This document shows, one piece after another, positions 9,071-16,664 of a DNA stretch of 64,000 nt. Where the stretch lies: assembly GCF_041153465.1 (NCBI RefSeq), contig NZ_CP154858.1:930001-994000 (forward strand). Direction: 5' to 3'. Both the position numbers and the translations under genes were made by a program. This DNA is from Thermohahella caldifontis (GTDB lineage Bacteria; Pseudomonadota; Gammaproteobacteria; Pseudomonadales; Oleiphilaceae). Every line of letters begins with the position of its first letter. Positions within the stretch are counted from its first letter, which is position 1. The notes under the pieces were generated by a model. It worked only from the letters and a program-made list of their open reading frames with translations, was not told where the DNA came from and did not search any database.

Positions 9071-9508
9071 TTATTGCCCCAGCGTCAACAAGCGCTGCAT
9101 CATGGTTTTGGCTGTATTCATCACATCGGCATTGAGCTGAAAGCTGCGCGAAGCAGACATCATGTCGGCCATTTCTTCCACCACATTCACGTTCGGGTAA
9201 TACACATAGCCCTCTTCATCCGCCATGGGATGGTCAGGCTCATAGCGACGCTCCAGTGGTGCCTGACTCTCTACAATGCCCAGCACTTTCACGCCACGAC
9301 GGGATTGATTGTTCACATCAAGGTCGGAGAATGCCCGATTGGCCTCCTCCTGAACCGCGGCAAACACGGGCTTGCGGGCCCGGTAGGTCTGATCAATGGA
9401 GGAGCTGACTGACTCGGCATTGGCCAGATTACTGGCCGTGGTATTGAGCCGTACGGACTGTGCACTCATTGCCGACCCGGCAATATTGAAAATCGAATGA
9501 AGCGCCAT
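9071..9508 (-). CDS. flgC: Flagellar proximal rod protein FlgC
   Basis: A 145-residue proximal rod subunit. It begins ALHSIFNIAGSAMSAQSVRL, has the NTTASNLANAESV motif, and ends with the conserved NVVEEMADMMSASRSFQLN helix. YVYYPNVNVVEEM near residue 105 is diagnostic of FlgC rather than FlgB or FlgG. It follows flgB by 2 bases in the same operon. Confidence 0.95.
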   Translation of the reverse strand: MALHSIFNIAGSAMSAQSVRLNTTASNLANAESVSSSIDQTYRARKPVFAAVQEEANRAFSDLDVNNQSRRGVKVLGIVESQAPLERRYEPDHPMADEEGYVYYPNVNVVEEMADMMSASRSFQLNADVMNTAKTMMQRLLTLGQ

Positions 9509-9510
9509 GC

Positions 9511-9909
9511 TTATTCCCCCTTGATCGCGGTCACCAGTCCCTTGAACTTGCTGTTCAGGAACTGAAAGGACGTCTGAAAGTCGAGTGCGTTGCGGGCAAA
9601 CTCGGCAGACTCGATCTGCGTATCCACCGTATTGCCGTCAATACTCGGCTGAACGGGTACACGATAGAGCAAATCCCCCTCGGCAGCCGAACTGTCGTCC
9701 GGAATATGCCCCTCATGCGTCCGCTCCAGCGGCAGACGATTGCCCCTTGCCGCCTCGCCGGCAAGGATTGCCCTGAAATCCAGGTCACGCGCCTTGTACC
9801 CCGGTGTATCCGCATTGGCGAGATTGTCCGCCAGCACCTCGGCCCGCTGAACCCGCACCTCCAGCGCTTTCTGGTGAATCCCGAGCGCCTTGTCGAATGA
9901 CAGTGCCAT
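9511..9909 (-). CDS. flgB: Flagellar proximal rod protein FlgB
   Basis: First gene of the flgB-flgK operon. The 132-residue proximal rod subunit starts ALSFDKALGIHQKAL, has RAEVLADNLANADTPGYKAR (residues about 22-41), and ends FQTSFQFLNSKFKGLVTAIKGE. This is the usual FlgB length. A sigma-54 promoter lies 42-58 bases upstream of the ATG, giving a predicted 5' leader of about 30 bases. Confidence 0.95.
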   Translation of the reverse strand: MALSFDKALGIHQKALEVRVQRAEVLADNLANADTPGYKARDLDFRAILAGEAARGNRLPLERTHEGHIPDDSSAAEGDLLYRVPVQPSIDGNTVDTQIESAEFARNALDFQTSFQFLNSKFKGLVTAIKGE

Positions 9910-9950
9910 AGTCTTTCCCGCAACAATTCATTTCATCTCTGCTGTCTGTA

Positions 9951-9967
9951 AAGCAATGACAGTGCCA
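9951..9967 (-). promoter_or_regulatory. Sigma-54 (RpoN) promoter of the flgB operon
   Basis: On the minus strand the sequence reads TGGCACTGTCATTGCTT, which matches the sigma-54 -24/-12 consensus with GG and GC exactly 10 bases apart. The predicted transcription start is about 30 bases before flgB. Sigma-54 control with an enhancer-binding activator (FleQ/FlrC type) is the known pattern for rod and hook operons in polarly flagellated gammaproteobacteria. The activator itself is not in this window. Confidence 0.85.
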
Positions 9968-10105
9968 TTGAGCCCTTTTCCTTATATTTCAATTCATTGC
10001 AATCGCCACGCCTGTTTCCGAACGGCAAATGCCCGCCGCCGCCACGGCAATGCCAGCACAGCTTTCTACGCAAATGTCCAGCCTTTCTTTCAGCCGATAA
10101 GCCGC

Positions 10106-10111
10106 TATAAT
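10106..10111 (+). promoter_or_regulatory. Candidate -10 box for the GIY-YIG gene
   Basis: A perfect TATAAT hexamer lies 44 bases before the start codon at 10155. No convincing -35 box is seen at the expected distance, so the call rests on one element. It shares the 245-bp intergenic region with the divergent flgB sigma-54 promoter. Confidence 0.4.
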
Positions 10112-10154
10112 GCGCCCCCCGTTCCAAAGCAGTGTTTCGGAGTAGCAGAGCCCC

Positions 10155-10898
10155 ATGATTGTTTTTACCGTTCGCAACAAAGTGACCGGACAGGTTTATG
10201 TCGGCACAACCAGCCTCACCATTGAAGAACGTTGGTCCCAGTTCGTGCACTCCATCCACACCTCACTGGATTACCCGCTGTACAACGATATCCGGCAGTA
10301 TGGCGAGGACGCCTTCGAGCTCCATGAGTGGGCGGTTGCCGAAACCCGTGAAGAAGCCCGCGATCTGGAGGCTGAAGCAATCGAGTCCGAAAATGCGCTT
10401 TCGCTGAGGGGATACAAGACGGCGGCCACACTGCGCAGCCAGCTGAAGAAGGCCGATATCGACAAGGCCGTGGAGCGCATGCTGGAAGAGCTGAATTCCC
10501 CGTCCGTGTTTGCGGAGGAACGTCCCGCCAGAACAGGCTCACCGTCACGTCAGACGCATTCCGGGGAATCGGTTGCCACTCGGACTGCTGCGACAGGAAC
10601 ATCAGGGGAGCACACCGGATTTTCACGCACGGTCAACCGTGACCCGCATGGTGCCGGCACGCTCAGGCTCTCGACGCGAACCCGGCCGAAAGTTGAGTTA
10701 CCCAAGAAAGAACCGCTGCAAAAGCGCCTGTCCTCGAGCAAGGAGAAGCGCATCCGGGAAGCGATCAAGGCAGAGAAAGCCCGGATCGAAGCCGAGAAGA
10801 AAGCCCGCATTCAGGCTGAACAGGATGAAATGGCCGCCATTCTGGCGCGGCTGGACGAACGTTCCAAATCCGCCGCCAAACTTCACCGCAAACGCTGA
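10155..10898 (+). CDS. GIY-YIG-domain protein with long basic helical tail
   Basis: A 247-residue protein, no gene name recognised. Residues 1-90 resemble a GIY-YIG nuclease fold: an N-terminal strand then VRNKVTGQVYVGTT (the second half YVG is intact, the GIY half reads VFT), an Arg in TIEERW, the IRQYGEDAF helix, a Glu in DLEAEAIE, and a closing RGYK where the family usually has GYN. Residues about 100-180 are a Ser/Thr/Pro-rich linker. About 180-247 is a Lys/Arg/Glu-rich predicted helix or coiled coil (EKRIREAIKAEKARIEAEKK). It is monocistronic and divergent from flgB. The family suggests DNA binding or nicking, but activity cannot be judged. No inteins or introns are nearby, so it does not look like an active homing element. 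Confidence 0.72.
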   Translation: MIVFTVRNKVTGQVYVGTTSLTIEERWSQFVHSIHTSLDYPLYNDIRQYGEDAFELHEWAVAETREEARDLEAEAIESENALSLRGYKTAATLRSQLKKADIDKAVERMLEELNSPSVFAEERPARTGSPSRQTHSGESVATRTAATGTSGEHTGFSRTVNRDPHGAGTLRLSTRTRPKVELPKKEPLQKRLSSSKEKRIREAIKAEKARIEAEKKARIQAEQDEMAAILARLDERSKSAAKLHRKR

Positions 10899-10909
10899 CA
10901 GCTCACTCA

Positions 10910-10953
10910 CCACACCTCCATTTACCTTTTAAGACCGCCGGGTGGAGGTGTGG
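10910..10953. terminator. Long inverted repeat between convergent genes, possible bidirectional terminator
   Basis: Perfect 11-bp arms CCACACCTCCA (10910-10920) and TGGAGGTGTGG (10943-10953) enclose a 22-base loop. It lies between the ends of the GIY-YIG gene and the convergent nitroreductase gene. There is no clear T-run on either side, so termination is inferred from position and symmetry rather than from a canonical intrinsic terminator. Confidence 0.5.
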
Positions 10954-10971
10954 CCAGGAACCGTCGCTCCC

Positions 10972-11553
10972 CTAAATACCGTGGAAGCGAGTCCGCTCGA
11001 TGGCATCGATCACTGCCCGTTGCGGAGGCTCCCCCGCAGGTGTACCCACATACAGATACCCCACAATCGTCTCATGATCTGCCAGGCCAAGCTCCCGTGC
11101 GACCTCACGGGATTCCGCCACCGGCCCTGTGCGCCAGATTGAGCCATAACCCAGTTCACTCAGTACACACTGCACCTGATAGGTGGCCAGGGCCGCAGCA
11201 ATCATCTGTTCATGGGGAGGCACCTTGGGATGAGACTGATGGCTGCACACCGCCATGATAATGACGGGCGCCCGGAATGGCATCTTGGCGAGACGATCAA
11301 AAAAAGCCTCATCCTGCTCCGGCTGCGCCAACCTCAGCCCTCTGACATAAGCCTCAGCCAGCAGCTGTCGCCCTTCCCCGGCAAACACATCAAAGCGCCA
11401 GGGGTTCAGTCTCGCATGATCGGGGGCCGTCTGCGCACACGCCAGTGCGCGCTCCAGATCGGCGCGTGACGGACCGGGCTCCGTCAACACGGGAACGGAG
11501 CGCCGATTCCGGAAAAACTGTTCTACACAACCTGTCGATTCATCTTCACGCAT
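10972..11553 (-). CDS. ydjA: Nitroreductase family protein, YdjA-like
   Basis: A small FMN-dependent NAD(P)H nitroreductase-fold protein of 193 residues. The ATG at 11553 was chosen because the family start (an FFRNRRSV-like segment) follows within about 15 residues. Codons upstream to 11631 are open but not family-like. FMN-site segments visible are RNRRS, APDHARLNPWRF, GYGSIWRTG and IVGYLYVGTP, which match E. coli YdjA in order and spacing. The physiological substrate of YdjA proteins is not settled, so nitroreduction should be read as a family label. The gene is convergent with the GIY-YIG gene. Confidence 0.85.
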   Translation of the reverse strand: MREDESTGCVEQFFRNRRSVPVLTEPGPSRADLERALACAQTAPDHARLNPWRFDVFAGEGRQLLAEAYVRGLRLAQPEQDEAFFDRLAKMPFRAPVIIMAVCSHQSHPKVPPHEQMIAAALATYQVQCVLSELGYGSIWRTGPVAESREVARELGLADHETIVGYLYVGTPAGEPPQRAVIDAIERTRFHGI

Positions 11554-11876
11554 CAGATTTCCCACCTTAGGGCACGGAGATCGCCGAATCACCACGCACG
11601 GCTTGCTTTCCAGGGACATGACATATGACATGCCTTCAATCTGCCTATCCTAACGTATTCCCATGCGACAGGCAGCATCGCTGCACCCGGTGAAAGCGAT
11701 TGCGACTTCACCCGACGACCATCCGGTGATCCGGAAAACACCAACCGGGCATTCAGACGGCTCCCGTGCAGAGTTGCCTTTTGCGTTCCGAGGGGAGGCC
11801 ACACGGCCACGGCGCCATATTGACAACATGTCACCTTTTAGCCATAGTGGCCGAAATACCCACACAACAATACGAC
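11554..11876. other. Intergenic region between divergent genes
   Basis: About 320 bases with no supportable gene. Reading frames here lack ribosome-binding sites and family-like sequence. It must hold the promoters of the leftward nitroreductase gene and the rightward DUF2505 gene. Only the rightward one is recognisable and is listed separately. Confidence 0.6.
11820..11848 (+). promoter_or_regulatory. Sigma-70 promoter for the DUF2505 gene
   Basis: A consensus -35 TTGACA (11820-11825), 17-base spacer and a weak -10 CATAGT (11843-11848). The predicted start is about 22 bases before the ATG at 11877. The coding start lacks a clear Shine-Dalgarno sequence. Confidence 0.45.
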
Positions 11877-12413
11877 ATGTCACTGCAACATACCTTTCAC
11901 TTTCCGTACCCGGCCAGGCGCGTCTTTCGGCTGTATACCAGCAAACAATTCATAGAAGGGCGGTTTGCCGAGAGTGGCATCCCCTCCCCCGCCGTGGAGG
12001 TGGAACAGATGGCCGGAAAAATGCGGATCACCTCCAGGCTGGACATCCGCCACCAGCTCGGCAAGGCCCGATATCTGCTACGCCCCCTTGGCCTGGACAC
12101 ATTTATGCTGGACTATGCCATCGAATGGCACGAGCACTCGGACGCACACATGGAAGCAGAATACAGCTATACCCCTGTCGGACTGAACATGAAACTGGCC
12201 GGCACGCTGAAGCTGAGAGAAACCATCCCCGGACAATCCACCCTGGAGCACCGTACCCGCTGGGATGGCCCCTTGTCAGGCCGGCTCCATCAATGGCTGG
12301 AAAACATGCTGGTCGAACGCGTCCACAAGGAGTTCAGCGCCGACATGAGCGCACTGGAAATGTTGCTGGAAAACGAGTCAGAAAAAAACGCCCCGTCAGA
12401 ACGAGGCGCTTGA
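11877..12413 (+). CDS. DUF2505 family protein (START/SRPBCC-like fold)
   Basis: A 178-residue protein. The start at 11877 gives the family-like opening SLQHTFHFPYPARRVFRLY. The F.YPA..VF.L segment, the central W-E/H-rich strands and the terminal amphipathic helix (VERVHKEFSADMSALEMLL) fit DUF2505, a member of the SRPBCC hydrophobic-ligand fold. No catalytic residues can be assigned and the ligand is unknown. It is a single gene convergent with rhlE. Its last codons contain the rhlE terminator hairpin, which explains the Arg/Gly/Ala-rich C-terminus. Confidence 0.7.
   Translation: MSLQHTFHFPYPARRVFRLYTSKQFIEGRFAESGIPSPAVEVEQMAGKMRITSRLDIRHQLGKARYLLRPLGLDTFMLDYAIEWHEHSDAHMEAEYSYTPVGLNMKLAGTLKLRETIPGQSTLEHRTRWDGPLSGRLHQWLENMLVERVHKEFSADMSALEMLLENESEKNAPSERGA
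12382..12409 (-). terminator. Rho-independent terminator of rhlE
   Basis: On the minus strand CGCCTCG-TTCTGA-CGGGGCG (12389-12409, 7 bp with one G-T pair) is followed directly by seven T (12382-12388). It starts 8 bases past the rhlE stop and lies wholly inside the 3' coding end of the convergent DUF2505 gene. Confidence 0.85.
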
Positions 12414-12416
12414 ATG

Positions 12417-13766
12417 CTATGTCCGTGAAGCCTGGGGGGCGCTGGCGGAACCACGGTGCCGGCTTCTCCTGCCGCCCCGGCCGGCATCCGCCCGGCCTTC
12501 CCCGGCGCGTTTTGCCCCGGCAGAAGCCGTTCTCCCGGACCTCGCGTTACCTTGTCCGGCACCACGATCCGACGCCTTTTTTCTGGCGGCGCCATGGGGT
12601 GACGGCTCACGTGGCGCCATCGTCGGAACGTCGTGTTCCGGTTCAAAATCATCCACGTAATGTCGCGTGATCTTCTTGCGGATCAGGCGCTCGATGCCGG
12701 CCAGTTCCCGCGCCTCATCGGCGCTGACGAGCGATACCGCCTGACCACTCGCACCCGCCCGGCCCGTCCGGCCAATCCGGTGCACGTAATCTTCTGCCAC
12801 ATTGGGCAATTCGAAATTGACCACCTGGGGCAATTGCTGGATATCCAGCCCCCTCGCGGCAATGTCGGTTGCGACCAGCACCCGGACTTCACCTTTCTTG
12901 AATCCGGCCAGAGCACGGGTGCGTGCGCCCTGACTCTTGTTGCCATGGATAGCCATGGACGTGATGCCGTCCCGTTCCAGCCTCTGGGTCAGCTTGTTGG
13001 CGCCATGCTTGGTCCGTGTAAACACGAGCACCTGTTCCCATTGATGATGCCGGATCAGGTGAGACAACAGCTCGGGCTTGCGCTGCTTGTCAACCGGATG
13101 GAGCCACTGACTGACGTTGGTGGCGGTGCTGTTCGGCGGCGTGACGGACACGGATACGGGATCCTTGACCATGGTCGCCGCGAGCTTGCGGATTTCACCG
13201 GAAAATGTTGCTGAAAACAGCAGATTCTGACGCTTTGCCGGTAACGCCCGCAAAATCCGGCGGATATCGTGGATGAAGCCCATGTCCAGCATGCGATCCG
13301 CTTCGTCCAGCACCAGCACTTCCAGGTTGTCGAAACGTACCGCATTCTGACTGTAAAGGTCCAGCAGGCGTCCCGGCGTCGCAACCAGAATATCGACACC
13401 CTTCCTCATGGCCATGAGCTGTGGATTGATTTTTACTCCTCCGAAAACCACTGCGGAGCGCAGGTTCAGATAGCGGCCATATTCCGTCACATTTTCAGCT
13501 ATCTGGGCTGCCAGTTCGCGTGTCGGTGTCAAAATCAGCGCACGACACTGATTGGCTCCGGCTTTCCGGCCTCGACTCAGGCGATCAAGAATCGGCAGGG
13601 TGAACCCTGCGGTCTTGCCGGTGCCGGTCTGGGCGGCGGCCATCAGATCACGTCCCGACAGGACGACCGGAATGGCTTTGGACTGGATGGGAGAAGGTTT
13701 TTGGTAGCCTTTTTCTGCGACTGCGCGCAGTATCGGTTCGGCCAAACCGAGATCAGAAAACAACAT
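12417..13766 (-). CDS. rhlE: DEAD-box ATP-dependent RNA helicase RhlE
   Basis: An RNA-unwinding ATPase of 449 residues acting in ribosome assembly and RNA turnover. Motifs are in order: Q motif KPSPIQSKAIP near 22-33, Walker A AQTGTGKT near 45, PTRELAAQ, TPGRLLDLY, DEAD in VLVLDEADRMLDMGF, SATF, then the C-terminal RecA domain with ATDIAARGLDI and HRIGRTGRAG. After about residue 370 there is a Lys/Arg/Gly/Ala-rich tail typical of RhlE. The short N-terminus (LFSDLGLAEPILRAVAEKGY) is also typical. It is monocistronic with its own terminator. Confidence 0.92.
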   Translation of the reverse strand: MLFSDLGLAEPILRAVAEKGYQKPSPIQSKAIPVVLSGRDLMAAAQTGTGKTAGFTLPILDRLSRGRKAGANQCRALILTPTRELAAQIAENVTEYGRYLNLRSAVVFGGVKINPQLMAMRKGVDILVATPGRLLDLYSQNAVRFDNLEVLVLDEADRMLDMGFIHDIRRILRALPAKRQNLLFSATFSGEIRKLAATMVKDPVSVSVTPPNSTATNVSQWLHPVDKQRKPELLSHLIRHHQWEQVLVFTRTKHGANKLTQRLERDGITSMAIHGNKSQGARTRALAGFKKGEVRVLVATDIAARGLDIQQLPQVVNFELPNVAEDYVHRIGRTGRAGASGQAVSLVSADEARELAGIERLIRKKITRHYVDDFEPEHDVPTMAPREPSPHGAARKKASDRGAGQGNARSGRTASAGAKRAGEGRADAGRGGRRSRHRGSASAPQASRT

Positions 13767-13947
13767 TCAGATGAGACTCTCGGCGCTCGGGGCGCATAAA
13801 AAGGATCTGTATGATCCTGTTAAAGAAGCCCAGCATAGCGCGAAAAGCGATAAAAAGCGAATTCTCCTCTTCCATACCAGGGAACAGACACTGTCAGCGG
13901 AGGTTTTCAGCTGCCCGGGGGCTTTGCCATGGCAGCGCGACGACGCA

Positions 13948-13971
13948 AAACGGGCGCCAGAGCGCCCGTTT
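13948..13971. terminator. Bidirectional intrinsic terminator
   Basis: A perfect 10-bp stem AAACGGGCGC / GCGCCCGTTT with a 4-base loop. It is flanked by A on the left and ends in T on the right, 22 bases past the stop of the chalcone-isomerase-like gene. It would terminate that leftward transcript and sits upstream of rhlE. Confidence 0.7.
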
Positions 13972-13992
13972 GAGTGCAGCCATGGAGCGGAA

Positions 13993-14559
13993 TTATTTCG
14001 CGCCGAGCATGGCCTGCTTCAGGTTTTCCTGAGCCGGCTTGTCTGACAGCCAGATACCGAACAGGGCTTCCTTGAACGCCAGACCACCGTCGATGGTGGA
14101 CTTGAGCGTACCATTCTTGTACACCTCAACACCCTTGCCCGGCTGATACACCAGGTCAAAGACATCATTCTCCTTGATCTCTTCACTGAAGATATCCATG
14201 AACTCGTCAATCTGCTCGGCGATCGGATCAATGTTACCATGAGTGGAGTTCTCGAAGCCTTCCATGGTGGCCTTCTTCATCTTGTCGCTGGACACCAGCC
14301 CGGACACCATGTGCAGCTTGATGGCCATGGGCTCATCCGCCTTGATGATCTCTTCCGGATTCTGCTTCTGCTGCGGCAGATACAGACCGCCTACATAGAT
14401 GTCCATGAACCATTTGGTCCGAACACCCGCGCCATTGAGCTTGAGCTCGGTATTGGCGGCCTTGATGGCATCCGGAATTTCCACGTCAGCCACTTTGGCT
14501 GCGAACGTAAAGGGTGACAGGCTCAATGCCAGAATCAGCGTTGCAATAATCTTGTTCAT
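13993..14559 (-). CDS. Secreted chalcone isomerase-like protein
   Basis: A 188-residue protein with a Sec signal peptide (about residues 1-20, LILALSLSPFTFAAKV). The mature part carries the bacterial chalcone-isomerase-like signature: VRTKWFMDIYVGGLYLPQQ near 46-64, the KKATMEGFENS segment, and a C-terminal FGIWLSDKPAQENLKQAML. Bacterial members of this fold are periplasmic and of unknown function. They are not known to act on flavonoids. It lies alone between rpoS and rhlE with its own terminator, so context does not help. Confidence 0.8.
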   Translation of the reverse strand: MNKIIATLILALSLSPFTFAAKVADVEIPDAIKAANTELKLNGAGVRTKWFMDIYVGGLYLPQQKQNPEEIIKADEPMAIKLHMVSGLVSSDKMKKATMEGFENSTHGNIDPIAEQIDEFMDIFSEEIKENDVFDLVYQPGKGVEVYKNGTLKSTIDGGLAFKEALFGIWLSDKPAQENLKQAMLGAK

Positions 14560-14717
14560 GTTATTTCATCCCTAGCCTTTTGTGTGGTTATAGTCGTTAT
14601 ATGTCGCCTCACCTGATGGTGCCGCATCGGGGGCCGAACAGGCCGCGACCCGGTCATTATAGGAAGGCAGCAGGCCAGGAATGAATAGACCAAATGGCAA
14701 ACAGGTGCGCCGATGTC

Positions 14718-14753
14718 AAAAAGTGCCGAGCAGTTCACATACTGCCCGGCACT
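14718..14753 (-). terminator. Rho-independent terminator of rpoS
   Basis: A 13-bp stem with one G-T pair (arms 14722-14734 and 14741-14753) and a 6-base loop is followed by TTTTT on the minus strand. It lies 26 bases beyond the rpoS stop codon and ends the pyrG-to-rpoS gene string. Confidence 0.9.
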
Positions 14754-14778
14754 CCAGTCGGCCTGAAAGGAATGATTC

Positions 14779-15756
14779 TCAGTTGAACAGTGTCTCGCCG
14801 GACAGCCCCTGCTTTTCCAGTATGGAACGCAGACGCTTCAGTGCCTCGACCTGAATCTGTCTGACCCGCTCCCGCGTCAGACCAATTTCACGTCCCACCT
14901 CTTCCAGCGTGCCCATCGGATAGCCGCGCAGCCCGAAGCGGCGGGCAATGACTTCCTGCTGCTTGTCCGTCAGCTGATCCAGCCATTTGTCCAGACACTG
15001 CTGCAGATTGTTTTCCTGGGTCTGCTCGGCCGGGTCATTGCACGCATCATCCGAAACCGTTTCGAGGATGGACTTGTCCGAATCATAGGACAGCGGGCAA
15101 TCCACGGAGGTGATGCGCTCATTGAGTGCAAGCATCTTCTTGACGTCCTCGACCGGACGATCCAGCTCTGCCGCAATTTCCTCGGCACTGGGCTCATGGT
15201 CGAGCTTTTGTGTCAGTTCGCGCGCGGTGCGGAGGTAAACATTGAGTTCCTTGACCACATGAATCGGCAGACGAATCGTCCGGGTCTGGTTCATGATCGC
15301 CCGCTCGATGGTCTGGCGGATCCACCAGGTGGCATAAGTGGAGAAGCGGAACCCCCGCTCGGGATCAAACTTTTCGACTGCACGAATCAGACCGAGGTTA
15401 CCTTCCTCAATCAGATCCAGCAGTGACAAGCCGCGGTTGACGTAACGGCGGGCAATCTTCACCACAAGGCGCAGATTGCTTTCGATCATGCGCTTGCGGC
15501 CCTGTTCGTTGCCGGCACGCGCCAGACGGGCATAATAAACTTCTTCCTCGGGAGTCAGAAGCGGAGAAAAACCGATTTCATTCAGGTAGATCTGGGTGGC
15601 ATCAAAGGTTTTGTGTCCCTCTGCGCTGAACCGGTTGGCGTACCGCTTGACGTAGACTTCTGACAGATCTTCCGTGTCGTCCAGATCCAGGTCCAGATCC
15701 ATTTCGGACTCGTCGATATCCATCAGGTCTTCTTTGATTTTCTGCTGTGCGGTCAT
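14779..15756 (-). CDS. rpoS: RNA polymerase sigma factor RpoS
   Basis: Stationary-phase and general-stress sigma factor, 325 residues from the ATG at 15756. Upstream in-frame GTG (15795) and downstream ATG (15723) are alternatives. After an acidic N-terminus (DMDLDLDLDDTEDLSE-like) come region 1.2 (DATQIYLNEIGFSPLLTPEEE), region 2 (NLRLVVKIARRYVNRGL, DLIEEGNLGLIRAVEKFD, RFSTYATWWIRQ), region 3 and the 4.2 helix-turn-helix TLEEVGREIGLTRERVRQ. The position directly after nlpD is the hallmark arrangement. In relatives the main rpoS promoter lies inside nlpD, so the leader probably includes nlpD sequence. A strong terminator follows. Confidence 0.96.
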   Translation of the reverse strand: MTAQQKIKEDLMDIDESEMDLDLDLDDTEDLSEVYVKRYANRFSAEGHKTFDATQIYLNEIGFSPLLTPEEEVYYARLARAGNEQGRKRMIESNLRLVVKIARRYVNRGLSLLDLIEEGNLGLIRAVEKFDPERGFRFSTYATWWIRQTIERAIMNQTRTIRLPIHVVKELNVYLRTARELTQKLDHEPSAEEIAAELDRPVEDVKKMLALNERITSVDCPLSYDSDKSILETVSDDACNDPAEQTQENNLQQCLDKWLDQLTDKQQEVIARRFGLRGYPMGTLEEVGREIGLTRERVRQIQVEALKRLRSILEKQGLSGETLFN

Positions 15757-15849
15757 TGTCTTGGCCCTGCTGTCAACGGTTGTTCGGCCCCTCACGGGGA
15801 TCTTCTTATACTTCTTCTTGTTCGGGCGTCAGGCCCGTCTTGACGCGGG

Positions 15850-16664
15850 TTATCGGCCCGGATTGCGTGGCAGGTACTTGAGTGGATCAACAGGTTTGCC
15901 ATCACGGCGGATTTCGAAGTGAAGCTTCGGTGTCCGCGTTCCGGTGGCACCCAACTCGGCGATGACTTGTCCGGCCTTCACCCGCTCGCCTTCTTTCACA
16001 AGAATGCGGCGGTTGTGGGCATAGGCACTCAGGTAATGTTCATTGTGATTGATGATTACCAGGTTCCCGTACCCCAGCAGCCCGCTGCCGGCATAAACGA
16101 CTTCACCGTCAGCGGCTGCCCGAACCGGATCTCCGATTCGGCCGGCAATATCAATACCTTTGTTGATCTTGCCTCGCACAGAATATCTATCAAGAATCTT
16201 GCCAACATGGGGCCATTGCCATGCCACCGCCCCCCCGAAGAGCGGACCGGAGAGACTGAACGTGAAGGAACAGTCACCGACGGCTTTTGTATCTTTTTGT
16301 TACTGACGGAGGGCTTGACTGACTTTTCCAACTGTTTGGCAGGACGTTTTTTTGACCTTTTGACCAAAGTCGACGTCTTTTTATCAGTTTGGTACACCTG
16401 ACCCTTTCGGTCGAGACGGATGATCTGCCCCGGATAAATCGTATACGGAGGCTGAATGCCATTGGCATCCGCCAGCTCGCGAAAGTCGCGCCCATAGCGC
16501 CAGGCGATGGAATAGAGGGTTTCGCCGGCACGAACCTTGTGCTGGCCCCAGTAGACAGGCGGGTTATAGGAGGGATCGGTCTGGATGGCTGGCCCGAGAC
16601 ATCCTGTCAACAGAGCTGACAGTGTCAATAATATGACTGTTCTCTTTATGCCAGCAAATATCAC
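15850..16664 (-). pseudogene. nlpD: Murein hydrolase activator NlpD, interrupted by a frameshift
   Basis: NlpD is an outer-membrane LysM/M23 lipoprotein that activates amidases for daughter-cell separation. Two reading frames together make one normal NlpD. Frame 1 (from ATG 16664) gives a lipoprotein signal with lipobox LLTGC, a LysM domain (HKVRAGETLYSIAWRYGRDF, about residues 42-86) and a Lys/Ser/Pro linker. Frame 2 (open to the stop at 15850) gives the M23 LytM domain: INKGIDIAGRIGDPVRAA, YGNLVIINHN, YLSAYAHN, LHFEIRRDG. They join at a run of seven G on the minus strand (16230-16236). One extra G would restore a continuous SSGGAVAWQWP junction. The LytM domain already looks degenerate (enzyme zinc ligands absent), as usual for NlpD activators. 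Sequencing error, a phase-variable tract or slippage are all possible. It is followed by rpoS. Confidence 0.88.

Noticed and set aside
11589..11834. Possible small gene in the nitroreductase/DUF2505 spacer
   Set aside because: No ribosome-binding site, composition unlike neighbours and no recognisable family.
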